Assembly (NCBI GenBank): GCA_036925085.1
Contig: JAUPFP010000030.1
Span: 1,426,001 to 1,490,000, forward strand
DNA from: Brachycybe producta
Lineage: Eukaryota > Arthropoda > Diplopoda > Playtdesmida > Andrognathidae
Length of the DNA stretch: 64,000 bases
Direction of reading: 5' to 3'
The position numbers were made by a program, and so were the translations under genes. Below the pieces are notes generated by a model that searched no databases, was not told the origin of the DNA, and saw nothing but the letters and a program-made list of their open reading frames with translations. The stretch's first letter is position 1, and each line of letters begins with the position of its first letter. Positions 1-12,305 of the stretch are shown here, one piece after another.

Positions 1-640
1 ATAGTTAAACGTTTTACAGGATTTTCTCAGGTAAACAATAAAAGTGAGCCAATAAAAATACATTAGTGACATTGAAACAAATGCCAAAAAATGGGTTGTT
101 ATCTTTTAATTAAATCAATAAAGGAAATGTATGAGAAGGTCTGTATGTAGTAAACATTTCTTTGGAAATACTGTCAAAACATCCTACTTTACATATTTTC
201 CGTTACCTCTTCCTTAAATGAATTTAAACATTCGTTATTTTTCAGTAAAAAAACAAACAAAAATTGTTTCATAATACCATAAAAGATGTGTAAATTATCT
301 AAAAAAAAATGAAATCATAAATCTGAATGAGATTCAATTTTTTGGATCTTTGTTAATTGCCCAATTTGAAATTAAACACGATTGAGATCAGGCAAAATTT
401 GTGTCCTTGTCAAAGATTGTTGTTTTCATAATCATCACATACATTTCAAATGTGAAATAATATTTCAAAATCAAATTAAACTAAAAGAAACCAGAAGGAA
501 GAATTGCAAAAAAATATAATTTGAAGGAAAGGAAGAATATGACAATTCAGACGAAATATTTGCAATGAAAGTCACAAAACGCATAATGACTATTCCAAAA
601 TCTCATTGGAGTACACTGTAATACCATATAAGTCTCATAT
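1..640. other. AT-rich sequence with nothing recognisable
   Basis: I see no coding potential, splice-bounded exon or clear repeat here. Short open frames lack any family resemblance. It lies downstream of the GMP synthase 3' end. Confidence 0.5.
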
Positions 641-644
641 GTGT

Positions 645-830
645 AGTACCAGTACGATGTTTTTAAACTGCAAACGCCATTCGAACTCTGATTATGGAAA
701 CTGGATAGTGTTTTAGAAACTAGAAAGAAACCCTCATTCAATTGAGGGTAATTTTACGTAAATAAGCTTAGTTTAAAATTGATCCAACTTTAAGCAGACC
801 AGTTTTTTTATTTTAAAGGTGGGTTCAATC
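645..830. repeat. FB1 fold-back repeat, degraded partial copy
   Basis: The left portion keeps the conserved core (GTTTTAGAAACTAGAAAG) preceded by the TGCAAACGCC...AACTCTGATTAT segment, but the right arm is largely missing. Confidence 0.5.
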
Positions 831-1470
831 AAGAAACATTTTTTTAAAAATTCTTGTGACTGTTGGCTTCAGCCATTAATTATTATTAAATTATATTTAT
901 AAAATAAATACTTTTTATTTTCATATAAAATGAACAGATTCTACCAGTTTGATTTTTCTATTTGTATAAAATTCTTAACCGTCATTTGCAAAAAAGTTTT
1001 GGAATTATTTTGTTTTTCAAAGATGTTGAAAGTTTGCATGTCAATGTAACTCATCTAAGAGCTTTTCCTATGGAGCATTTCGTGCCAAAAATAAGTGTTG
1101 CCAATAGGTGGCGCAAATTATAATTTGTAATTCACTTTTTTTGGCGTTTTTTTTTCTACCTTTGTAAATTTATCTTTGATGTGAATCACAAGTAACTGTG
1201 ACACCACCCACACCCACACGTGTGAGTGCGGCCGCTCACTTCAAAACTCCTTTCTGTGGTGTCTGTAACTGCCTCGTTTTGAAAGATATCAAATTCGTTG
1301 AGAATTAATTCGGTCAGAATTCTCACAAATTTTGACACTAAACAATTTTAGAAAATAGAGTTTCTAAAGAGAAATTTTGAAGTTTCTCATGATTGAAAAT
1401 AGCCGTTAATTTCAGAATAAGTTCTCTGGAATTATTCAAATTCTTCTAAGAATTTGCTACCAAATAAGGA

Positions 1471-2130
1471 GATATTTGGGAATCAGGACTCACCATTGGT
1501 CAGTCAGACCTGTGGGGGAGTCCTGGGTGACAGTAGGTGAGTCCTGGGTGACAGTGGCCCCTCCCAAGGGGCCAAATAATAAAAGCACATGCACAGTCAA
1601 TGGAAACATGTAAATTGTGTGTCAAGAGAGTTTCGAAGGCTCAGAAGTAGTCTTCAGAGGACAGTAGGCAGAAAGTTTTTGGGACCAGAGTGTTTACCTC
1701 CTCACTAGACAGGATAAAGTACGAGAATATTCCTGTCCAAAGTAGTCTTTGGACTTTCAAAGCAGAGACAGTATATTTTTATATCGCTTATCATGTATTA
1801 TATTCGCATCTGAAAATAAACCGAGTTAAGTAAAGAAAAAGTCTTTTTCTTAACAAACACCTTGGGGAGGTGTAGGATCATCGCTGCCTTTTTAAAACGT
1901 AGGAACTCGGGAGAACCGTCTACACGGAACCCTAAGAATCGAGTCATAACAGGGCTTAGACAATGCCAGGTAGTCCAATTCCGACAGCCAGAAGCGGGGA
2001 GGCGCAACCAGGGGCCGCGCATCCAGGTCTAGAAGCAGACCTGGATCACCCGGCAGGTCACCAAGCCAATATGAGGGTCAAACAGGACCCCCAGACCCGG
2101 CTGGACGGGGTCCAGCCATGTTACATAACT
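1471..2130. repeat. GC-rich LTR-like block, possible solo LTR
   Basis: This block is far richer in G+C than its surroundings and has sharp edges. It opens near 1511 with TGTGGGGGAGTCC, carries a 20-bp tandem duplication of a CTGGGTGACAGT motif, then an AATAATAAAAGC box, and ends near 2124 with GTTACA. That TG...CA layout with an internal AT box suits a solo LTR. I could not find a matching target duplication or a second copy in the window, so the call is tentative. Confidence 0.3.
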
Positions 2131-2523
2131 AACGTAATTCCGGTTTAGGAAAAGGAAATTATTTTTAATAAATCTCATCAAGTTCTTTTACATTTAGTTT
2201 TCGAAACAATTTGTGTAAAAAATGTAACGAACTTCGTTTCATTCTAGGGAAAAAAATATAAATTTAAAAAATCATTGTAACAGAATAGATTTTTTGAACA
2301 AGTCTTAAACGGTAATAATTCATCAATAAACTAGAAAACAAAAATTCTTTCAGATAATTAATTATTAAACACAAATAGGGAGATTTTTAGTCCAAACGAC
2401 AACGAAAACAAATTCGAAACAACCAACCAACAAATTCTTTGGTATAAACCCCTTCATTAAATCGCATTCGACGAAAAACCAAAAAAAAAAAAAGAACAAA
2501 CCCGAGACTCGAAATTTCTTCCT

Positions 2524-5500
2524 TCATTCCCATTCCGTCGTTCCCGGAGGTTTCGGAGTTAAATCGTAAAGAACACGAGATATGTTAGGAACGGCCGAGA
2601 TTTCGCTCACCATCCTCTTAACAACCTTTTAAAAAAACACAAACGAAAAAGAAACTTAAACAATTGTTTGAATGGTTACAACAAAGAAAATAAGACTCAT
2701 CATTAAAGCCAAAGATTTACATAAAATACACAAAAGGTTCAACTTCAAACCTCTTTTGGATGATACCATTTGAGTGTCATGTGTACAATAATAATCAGTT
2801 TAATCCAAATTAAAAATGCAAAAAACGCACAAAAGGCATAATTTTTTTTAAAATTTGCATAAAGTTGCATAAAAACCTTTGAAAAACACTTTTTTTACAA
2901 CGGGTTTCTTAAGGCGGTTTTAAAATGCAAACGCTTATCAAACTCTGATTATTTTGACTTTCACGTCCAAAATAAAGAGAAACTAGAAAGTGTTTTAAAA
3001 ACTCGAAGGGTAGCTCAATATTTTGATGTTGATATCTTTCAAAATAAGCTTTTTACATCTACTATTTTTATTTATGCCAATAAAAGTTTATTTTGAAAGA
3101 CATCAACATGATAAAAATACTATTAAGTAATTGCACAACCCTTAAACCTTAAACCTTATAAAACACTTTCAACTTTCTCTTAATTTTGCTCTTTGGAAAG
3201 ACAGAATAATCCGAGTTCGAAAATCAGCTTTGTTCAAAAACCATCTTAAAATGAACAATTTTGTTGCATATTTTGCACTTTTGAGGGGTTTGTTTTTTAA
3301 TTTGAATAAAACGCATAATTTCTATAAACAATTTGCACATTTTGAAATTTTTATTTGCATAAATGTTTTGGCCTTTGTGATTATCACTAACTTCGATCGG
3401 TAAATGCTTGTTGGGAATGGCCGGTACTCCCGTCATGAAATCTGAAGTGATGATGGTTCGTATGACTACGGAACGTTGGCATGACGGCTGTCTCGCCCCA
3501 ACGTCTCGATTGAAGTGTATCGGAATCAAAATGATGGGCATTTGGCTGATTTTATTATAATAGGAGGTTGACTGAAGCACTTGAGTGGCAACGTGATCGA
3601 CCTGCCTCAAGATACTAAGTACCCCTTGAGTGAGAAACGTCGGAGTCACGTCTAACACGGGCTGATTCACCTGATCACCAAATATGTACACCACTCTTTA
3701 AAGATAAAACAAAAAACGAGAAAACATCAAAACCCAAACGTGATAAAAGCAAAAAGAAAAAGTGAAGAAATGAAAAATACCTGTTAATGTTATGGCAAAT
3801 TCTAGGAATTATCTTTGCCAAGATGGACAAATCGTCCCAGTCGGGTTCATCGTCACTCGAAATTCCAACGACATAACTGTACGTCCTCAAATCACCCTGA
3901 TTTTGACGATCGAGATTTTAATCTAAAGGTTTCTAATCACGTTACGTACGAAACAAATCACTAATGAACAACCTGGACACCAACTGTTTTGATTGGCAAT
4001 AAAGTGGACACCAAGTGCTGTTTGCTCGACACTCGACTCAAGATTTCTCTCTCCTCTTCGGTAGTTGCATTCTCGATACGGTTTAATAAGGCATGATTCT
4101 AACGAAATTAATACGACAACGATTAAGCTGAAACTCACGCAGTGAGTACGAGTACAGATAGGTAATAAGACTGTCATATGACAGTAAGTTGTCATATCTA
4201 GCTTTCACAAAAAGCAAATTACAAAATTTAAAATGTTGAAACTTTTATAAAGCAAACCAGATAAAATGAGTTTGATTCACTTTAAGAATGGCAGAACTGT
4301 ATTCGGTGATGACTTTCACGAGGACACTTGTCTCCGAGAAATCTTTCTCCATATGAGGTTCTTCGGCACATAATATTCGAATCGCTAATCCAGGACCTAA
4401 GAAGTGATAAAAGATTATCGTTTAAAAGCTCATTTTAAAAGTGAAAGCTCCCATCAAGCCTTAATCAGATCCAAAATTAAGTGAAACAAGAAAGATGTTT
4501 TAGATCATTTTAAAGTGTAAACACAATTCACCTGGAAACGGATGCCTTTGAACTAGTTCTAATGGAAGACCTAAATCTCTTCCGAGAGCTCGAACTTCGT
4601 CTTTATGAAAGTCACAAAGAGGTTCGACAACCCTTCCCTGTAACCGAAGTTGACGTACGAGTTCGGTATCGTTGTGATGGGTCTTGATCGCATCCGCCTT
4701 GGAACTAGCGAGAGACGATGCGCTCTCAATAAGATCGGGACGCAACGTACCTTGGCCCAGGAAGACTTCTTCAGGCTTTAGATTAAGTTCAGAAATCACT
4801 TCGCCCGCAATCTGAAACAAACAGATCCGATGTTAAACAAACGCAACTTTTAAGATCTATTCTGTATGTCGTACCTTGACGAACGTGTCGCCGATGATCC
4901 GCCTTTTCTCTTCTGGATCGACCGCTGTACAAAGCATCCTCGTAAACCAAACTCTAGAGGTTGGATCTCTGTGATCCAAAGGGACGGACGTGGACGCCGT
5001 ATAAAACGTATGTTTACTATTGAGGACTTTCAGTTTTAGACCGATCTTTTGAAGAGATGCTGCCACTTGTTCGCTTTCGTTCTTTCGCATGAAACCGTTA
5101 TCGATGTGTAAAGCAATCACCTGATCTTCTTTGAGCGCTTTATGGAGTAAAGCGGCGCAAACGGTCGAATCGACTCCACCGCTCAACATCATCTAATCGT
5201 ACAAATAAACACAAAGAAATGCCTTCTTCTCCATAAAGTCCTTTCTATCGACAATTACGAGAGTAGAAGACACGATTCTTACGAGAACTTTGTTATCGCC
5301 AACAGTTTCCTGAATATAACGAATACACTGAATCTCACGGCCAATCATTGTAAAAGTACCACTAACACCGGCAACACCGAACAAAAAATTTCGCATCATC
5401 GCAACGCCGTTCTCAGTTAAATCCACTTCGGGATGAAACTGGACACCATAAATTCCGATTTTTTCGTTAGCAATAGCTAAAAAAAATATCAAAATTAACT

Positions 5501-6893
5501 ACAGAAAGAGAAACGACTCGATTCCCGTTGAAAGTAACCACCTGCAGTTATGTTACCCGTCGTGGCAATCACTTTGAATCCATCGGCAACCTTATCGATA
5601 CTGTCTCCGTGCGTCAAAAGAACCTTTTGATCTTTGTCGAGACCTCTGCAAATGAAAAACGTCAAAAGATTTTCCAATAGAAACACACAATTGACATTCA
5701 CTTGAAAACGGCGACTTTGTTGTCGACAGAAATAACAAATTGACCGTCTTCTCGGGCATCTTTTCGATGTATCGATCCACCGAACTCCTTGTTGATCATC
5801 TGAAACGAGAAGAACGAAGAGGCGATTGTTTACGTCGTTGAAACTTCATTTAAGTACGCGTCGATCATACTTGCATTCCATAACAAATTCCGAAAACGGG
5901 AATTCCGCTTCGAAAGATGTCTCCATCGTATCTCGGCGCATCACAGGCGTAAACCGAGTTTGGACCACCGGATATTATGATGGCTCTAAACAATGCAACG
6001 ATACGAAATGTAATGACTCTTGCAGAAGAAACAAAACTTTCTAGTAAATTACTTGTAACCCTTTTCTTTAAGAGTGAAGGCTGGAGTGTCCAACGGAAGA
6101 ATGTCCGTTTCGATACACAGTTCGCGGACACGACGATCGATGAGCTAAAATAATAAAACAAGACACTCGTATCACTGCTTCGTACATACTAAACAAGTTT
6201 TAAGATCTGTTCTGAACAGCTAATTTTGCAACTCGTAATTATTCTGCGTTTTAGATGCGTGTACTCGAAACTAGATCGGTGCCTTATATGTAGATATCTT
6301 TCAAAATAAACTTTTCATAGACAAAAATTAAAAAAATTGGAGTCTGCTTAAAGTTGGGTTAATTTAAAATTTTTATTTTAAAGATACCAACATGAAATGT
6401 TCGTAAACTGAGTGAGCTACCCTTCTAGTTTCTAAACACAAGTTTCTCTTAATTTTGATTTTGAAAAAACAGAAAAAATAAACAAATTGTAACGTGTTTT
6501 AGAAACTAGAACGATAGCTGCTGAATTACTTAATAGTATTTTCCGTTGATATCTTTCAAAATAAACGCTTTAGAGATGAAAATTTACAAAAATATCGTCT
6601 GCTTAAAGTTGGGTGTCATTTTTTTCAAACTGACATAAAAAGTTTATTTTGTAAGATATCATCATGAAAATACCCTTAAGTGATTGAGCTAGCATTCTAG
6701 TTTGTAAAACACATTCAAGTTTCTTTTCATTTCGCTCTTCTGAAAGACAAAATAATAATCAAAGAGATCAAGGAGTCCCCCGTTTCCACTTTTATAATAC
6801 CTTTCCATATTGCGCGCCGGCATCCAAGATGGCCACCTTCTCCGAATTGAGAACGCCATTGACATGATGATCTGTCGTCCCTGAGTCATGCAT
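2524..6893 (-). CDS. GMPS: GMP synthase (glutamine-hydrolysing)
   Basis: Converts XMP to GMP using ATP and glutamine, the last step of guanine nucleotide synthesis, in the cytosol. I read 13 exons (minus strand, 5' to 3'): 6893-6801, 6144-6053, 5985-5871, 5799-5702, 5645-5542, 5476-5283, 5192-4875, 4811-4532, 4396-4281, 4098-3973, 3896-3781, 3695-3392, 2625-2524. Together they give 685 codons plus stop, against about 693 in vertebrates. The class-I amidotransferase half has the nucleophile motif GICYGMQ and the FHPEV His-Glu pair. The synthase half has the ATP pyrophosphatase loop LSGGVDST, then [28 protein letters not shown] and the C-terminal KPPGTTEWE. The start is the Met at 6893, just before [16 protein letters not shown]; an upstream exon cannot be excluded. 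Two fold-back repeats lie in intron 1 and one in the last intron. Confidence 0.93.
2913..3222. repeat. FB1 fold-back repeat in last GMPS intron
   Basis: A near-complete copy. It opens with TTAAGGCGGTTTTAAAATGC, and the left arm (GATATCTTTCAAAATAAGC) is mirrored by the right arm (TATTTTGAAAGACATCAACA). Confidence 0.75.
6236..6480. repeat. FB1 fold-back repeat in GMPS intron 1 (first of a pair)
   Basis: Both arms are recognisable: ATATCTTTCAAAATAAAC on the left, AGATACCAACATGAAA and CTACCCTTCTAGTTTCTAA on the right. The outer left arm is eroded. Confidence 0.7.
6488..6765. repeat. FB1 fold-back repeat in GMPS intron 1 (second of a pair)
   Basis: One of the clearest copies; it serves as the description of the family (FB1 is my label). 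The left arm reads GTGTTTTAGAAACTAGAA, TAGCT, CACTTAA, GTTGATATCTTTCAAAATAA. A loop region of ATCGTCTGCTTAAAGTTGGG follows. The right arm is the reverse complement in the same order and ends in CTAGTTTGTAAAACACATTC and CTCTTCTGAAAGACA. The unit is about 250-350 bp and almost wholly palindromic. It has no coding capacity, so it is a non-autonomous MITE or fold-back element. Confidence 0.8.
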
Positions 6894-7099
6894 GGCACGA
6901 CCACCCCAACAACACTTGACAAAATATTTAATTACATTAAAAAACGCGAAAAATATTACCGAAAAAATAATTTTCGAAACGCTATTTAAATAAACACGAT
7001 AAGTTTTCATCTGTAGGGGAAAAACGTCACTAATGTGAGGAAGTAAAGAAGCAGCCATCTGGCAACAAGGATACTTAACTGCAGAATTCACAGCTAATT

Positions 7100-8795
7100 A
7101 TAATAATCTAATTATCAGATTCACAACACGCTCACTGAGATTTAAGCGTTAAAAACAAATAAGTTTCCTATGCCTGAGCTAAAAATCGCTCACGAAAAAG
7201 TCAAACTTGAGGCTTGAGCCAAAATCAACTGAAAAGAAAATCGCTACCAATAATCCTCCAGAATTTAGAAAGCGCTACTAACGTCACAAATAAAAAAAAC
7301 GCCGTGAAAACTAATTCCATCAATACCAACAAAAAAAATTAGATCGATCTTATTGCAAATCGATATAAATCAGCAGATTTTTCTTTCCCATTTAAAATTT
7401 AATCTGGGTCAAGGCTAAAAGAGTTGTAATTATTCTAGTCTTGAAACCCAGACGAGCACAAAAAACTCACATTTCTAAATATAACCAACGCAAACAAAAA
7501 CTGTAGACTAGGATATTTTTATCATTTTTTGATACCATTTTTGGTAAAGAATCTTAAGGGGGTGGGAGTGGGAGAAATAGAAGGATAGGGGGAGGGGACG
7601 GAAGGTGGGATGATAAAGTGAAAGGGGGGAGGTGGGAGAGAGAGTGGCGAGCTCGCGTGTGCGAGTCTCACCGTAGAGAAGTAGCGTAACCCACAACTAT
7701 GCAGAACGTCTACAATGCTTACCGTTAAAAGAGAGATCTTGTAGGATAAATATCTTAGAATGCTCACTTGGAGTTATCCAAGTAATCACTAAAAAAAAAC
7801 CGGCTGAACAAATTCACATTACACTTCTCACCGTGCAGCCGCCATTTTATGTTACACTACTGCAGCATTGAGTCGGCGTACAGCCGCCGTAACAACATAA
7901 CCTTAGCCGGCTAAACTTACAGTGTTACGTAATAATTATAATTTAAAAATTAGCTAATATTTTTGTTGTCTTTATTGTTGTTTAACTTGACAAGAAATCA
8001 TAAGGGACATTTGGAACTTAATACAAAAATTGCCATACAAAATATATCCTTAGTCGCCAATAATACATATATCAAGCCGTCGACGCGCGTCGGCCTTTAC
8101 AGTGTTACCAATTAATAACTGCAAGTTAAAAAAAAGTCCCAGGTCCAAATTCAAAAAGGAAACGCACACTTAAAAATTCAATTTTAATCTTTATTAAAAT
8201 ATCACAACATAAAAACATTGTTTTATTAAGTAGATCTTAAAAAAATTCTATGAAAATGTTGGTTAAAATGGTTTAACTTAAAGTTTAATGACTAAGTTCT
8301 CTTCTTGAATTTGGGCCTAACAAAATTTATACGATAGAAGATATATGACACCGTATGACATGTTTATGTTTACTGAAGTAATATCTCGAAGCTCAGCTGA
8401 GAGGGTTTCCTAATATGGCGTTTATATTTTTTCTTCTATAGAAAGACGCCATTTTACGACACCAATATGAATGCCGTTGGCCTTTTAAACTTGACGAAAT
8501 GTCTAATTAGAAGAGTCAACAGTCAAAACTACCTCAGCAAATCGAATCAATCGATCCGTTGTGAAATCGATTATTTAATATTTATTATATCGAATACTCG
8601 ATACAATAAAAAATGATAAATAAAATAATAATTAATAAGTTTTAAAATAAATTAAATAATAGCTAATCTCTGAAGGGGTTTAAGGAGTGGTTGTGCTGTC
8701 CATATTTTAATTGTATTTGTCTTGTACAAGTTGTGTTTTGAAATTGTATATTTTGAAATATTGCCAAAAATAAACGTAAGATTTTGAATTTTATA
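7100..8795. other. intergenic region upstream of GMPS
   Basis: No gene is supported. It includes a purine-rich tract (7555-7660). Around 7800-8110 a TTACAGTGTTAC motif occurs twice (7919, 8097) beside CG-rich palindromes (GCCGGC, GACGCGCGTC), which may mark an eroded transposon. The rest is AT-rich sequence. Confidence 0.4.
7555..7660. repeat. polypurine (G/A) tract
   Basis: About 100 bases consist almost only of G and A on the plus strand, with many GGGAGG and GGGGGAGG runs. It could be a decayed microsatellite or form triplex or quadruplex structure; that is inference. Confidence 0.6.
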
Positions 8796-8799
8796 TATG

Positions 8800-8990
8800 T
8801 CACTGTCAATCTGCGGAATCAGTCAATCTGCAGAATGCCTAGTCAATCTGCAAAACAACCAACCTGCTAGTGAATCTGCAAAATTTAACACCTAAAATGC
8901 ATTGAATTTTGCAGATTCACTAGCAGGTTGGTGGATTTGCAGATTACCTAGGCATTCTGCAGATTGCCTGATTCCGCAGATTGACAGTAG
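8800..8990. repeat. 190-bp perfect-arm hairpin with internal TCAATCTGC repeats
   Basis: The left arm starts CACTGTCAATCTGCGGAATC and the right arm ends GATTCCGCAGATTGACAGTA. Within each arm the nonamer TCAATCTGC (or close variants) recurs about four times at roughly 20-30 bp steps. The loop is about 20 bp. It is a MITE-like inverted repeat, unrelated in sequence to FB1. Confidence 0.8.
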
Positions 8991-9022
8991 CATAGTGTAT
9001 ATTGTATATATAAGTTAAATTA

Positions 9023-9215
9023 AGGTTGTTTTAAAGTGTAAAACGCCTCTCTAACTCTCACTATTCTGTGTTTCAGGTGTAAAATGAAGAGAAAGTTGAA
9101 TGTGTTTTAAAAAACTAGAAGAAACTCATGTGTGTTTGAAAATGACCTAACTTTAAGCAGACAATATTTTTTTTTAATTATTGTTCTATAAAAAGTTTAT
9201 TTTCAAAGATATCAA
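9023..9215. repeat. FB1 fold-back repeat, left half
   Basis: Starts TTAAGGTTGTTTTAAAGTGT and AACGCCTCTCTAACTC, then loses the palindromic right arm. Confidence 0.6.
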
Positions 9216-9784
9216 CTTTTAGTTTATAAAAGAACACATTTTCTAGTTTTTGTTTATTTTCTTCTTCTGCTAATTCAAGCTACATGTTAAATAAGTTTGA
9301 TTTTTTTTTGTAAAGTTTTAATTTTGTGACAAAAATAAAAAAGAGTGGGTGGTCAAAATAGTTTGGTTTATTAAGAGAATTTAAGGGTTAGTCATTGGGA
9401 TAATAAGCCTCGTCCAGAACGTGACCAAATGAAAAGGCAATGGTATCAAGGAGGTCAGTTTGTCATGGGATACATATAAGCCTATCCAGTGGTCAGTTCC
9501 AATAGGCATACCTGTCACTCTTGTCATCATGGAAAAAAAGCCTCTTATGTGCTGTATCTTAAATTGTAGGAACCTACCCAAATTCTTGTTCTCATTTAGA
9601 ATTATCACAACTTTGCTTTTGTCTGAATGTTTTTTCTTTCTTCTTTTCTTTCAATAATAAAAAGATCTCATTCATGAACCTCACCTGTAAAATCTCTTCT
9701 TTTGTTCTCATCAATTGAAAGCTAAAAAAGCATAATTCAACATCACAAAAAATAACTTACAAAACCAGAAGAAATTCTAGTTTT

Positions 9785-10045
9785 AAAGTGTAAATACACC
9801 CTGGACTTTTGGAAGCTAGAAGGGTAGCTGAATCACATAAGGTTACTTTCATAATAAATGTCTTTAATAATGTAATGTTTTTCAAAATAAGCTTTTTATG
9901 TCAGTTTGAAAATTATCCAATTTTAAGTAGATGATATTTTTTATTTTTTGTCTATAAAAAGTTTATTTGGAATGATAGCAATAATGAAATCCTATGATTT
10001 CAGGCACCATTCTAGTTTCTAAGTTCTAACACTTTCAGTCTCATG
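9785..10045. repeat. FB1 fold-back repeat, followed by a GC-rich insertion
   Basis: Left arm AGCTAGAAGGGTAGCTGAATCAC and right arm CACCATTCTAGTTTCTAA flank the usual loop. From 10030 to about 10290 the sequence changes to a block with recurrent TTGGGCCAA/GGGCCA motifs that looks like a separate short element. Confidence 0.55.
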
Positions 10046-10729
10046 CAGGCAGCAAGCCTGCACGCCTGTTTGGTCGTTGGTCCCCCACTATTGGCTGTAC
10101 CTGTACACTTGTATCTGTCATCAATGACTGATATTATGATTTTTGGGCCAACATTAAGTGGGCCATTGTTGGGCGTATTTGTATGATGTATTTTTGAAAA
10201 CATTGGGCCAAGTGCTGGGCCAAAAGATTGTCGCCGACTGTCAACATGTTGCCAATATACAATCGTACACTGGGTCCACATGTTGTGCTACTTGGGATTT
10301 CTCCTTAGTGTTTTACCTTTGAATTGCAAAATAACCAAGATAAAAAAAAGGTCCCAAACATTCGCAGAATACTTTTTTGGTCAATATAACACATAAAATA
10401 AACCTTATCCTTACTTCAATAATTGAAGATTTTAACAAAATGTAATTTTGATAATATCTTTGTTTAGTAAAACATTTTTTGAAAAAAAAGGTGCCTATAT
10501 TTCTATATCAATAAACACATTTCTTCAAACAAACCAAGTTCCACTATGTAGCTCAAGTATAAATAAATGAACATCTGGTTTATGGTCAACAATGAAAATT
10601 AAAGGGGGTTAACACCAATCGCACACAAACTCAATCACATTAAGGCCCTTTCAATGTATTCCATTCATTTTACATTTTGAAAATGAAAATGTTTTCACTT
10701 GTTATACCTGCCTCATCCAAATTGTTAAA

Positions 10730-10927
10730 AAGAAGCTTGGTGACGTCATTGAGATTCACCAAAAAATCCAGGATTGTGTCATTTAGTGTGATAATAAAAA
10801 AGGGATGATATCAAACTTTTTCAACAGTTCAAGGTGGCTGAATAGATATTTATTTTGTTTTCAGAAAAAAAATGACACAATCCTAAATTTTTCGTCAATC
10901 CCTAATGACGTCACAAGCTTCATCTTA
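10730..10927. repeat. TGACGTCA-ended inverted repeat
   Basis: Left end AAGCTTGGTGACGTCATTGA and right end AATGACGTCACAAGCTTC are inverted copies. The inner arms pair AGGATTGTGTCATT with AATGACACAATCCT. It is about 200 bp, non-coding and MITE-like. Related units lie at 54110 and 57581. Confidence 0.7.
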
Positions 10928-11231
10928 GAAGTTTTAAACTAATAGTAATTGTATTGCGGGAGAAGAATTGATTATAAAAGGAAAACGTTTTATCTACAAA
11001 CAATTTTAATATTTAATACTTTCAATAGGAAAAAGTGTCCCAGACAGAAGATAAAACTTAATGATTAACTGAATGTCCCCCCCCCCTAATTTCCACCTGT
11101 TTATCATCCTTCAATTCATAAGCCCTTTGTTCCGAATTGTCCCACCCCTTTTCCAATATAGAACAGATTGAGAAATCTATTTTGAGAGTGAGATATATGG
11201 TTGAAGTATAAGGCTATACAGTGTATAGGCT

Positions 11232-12305
<1,074 letters not shown>

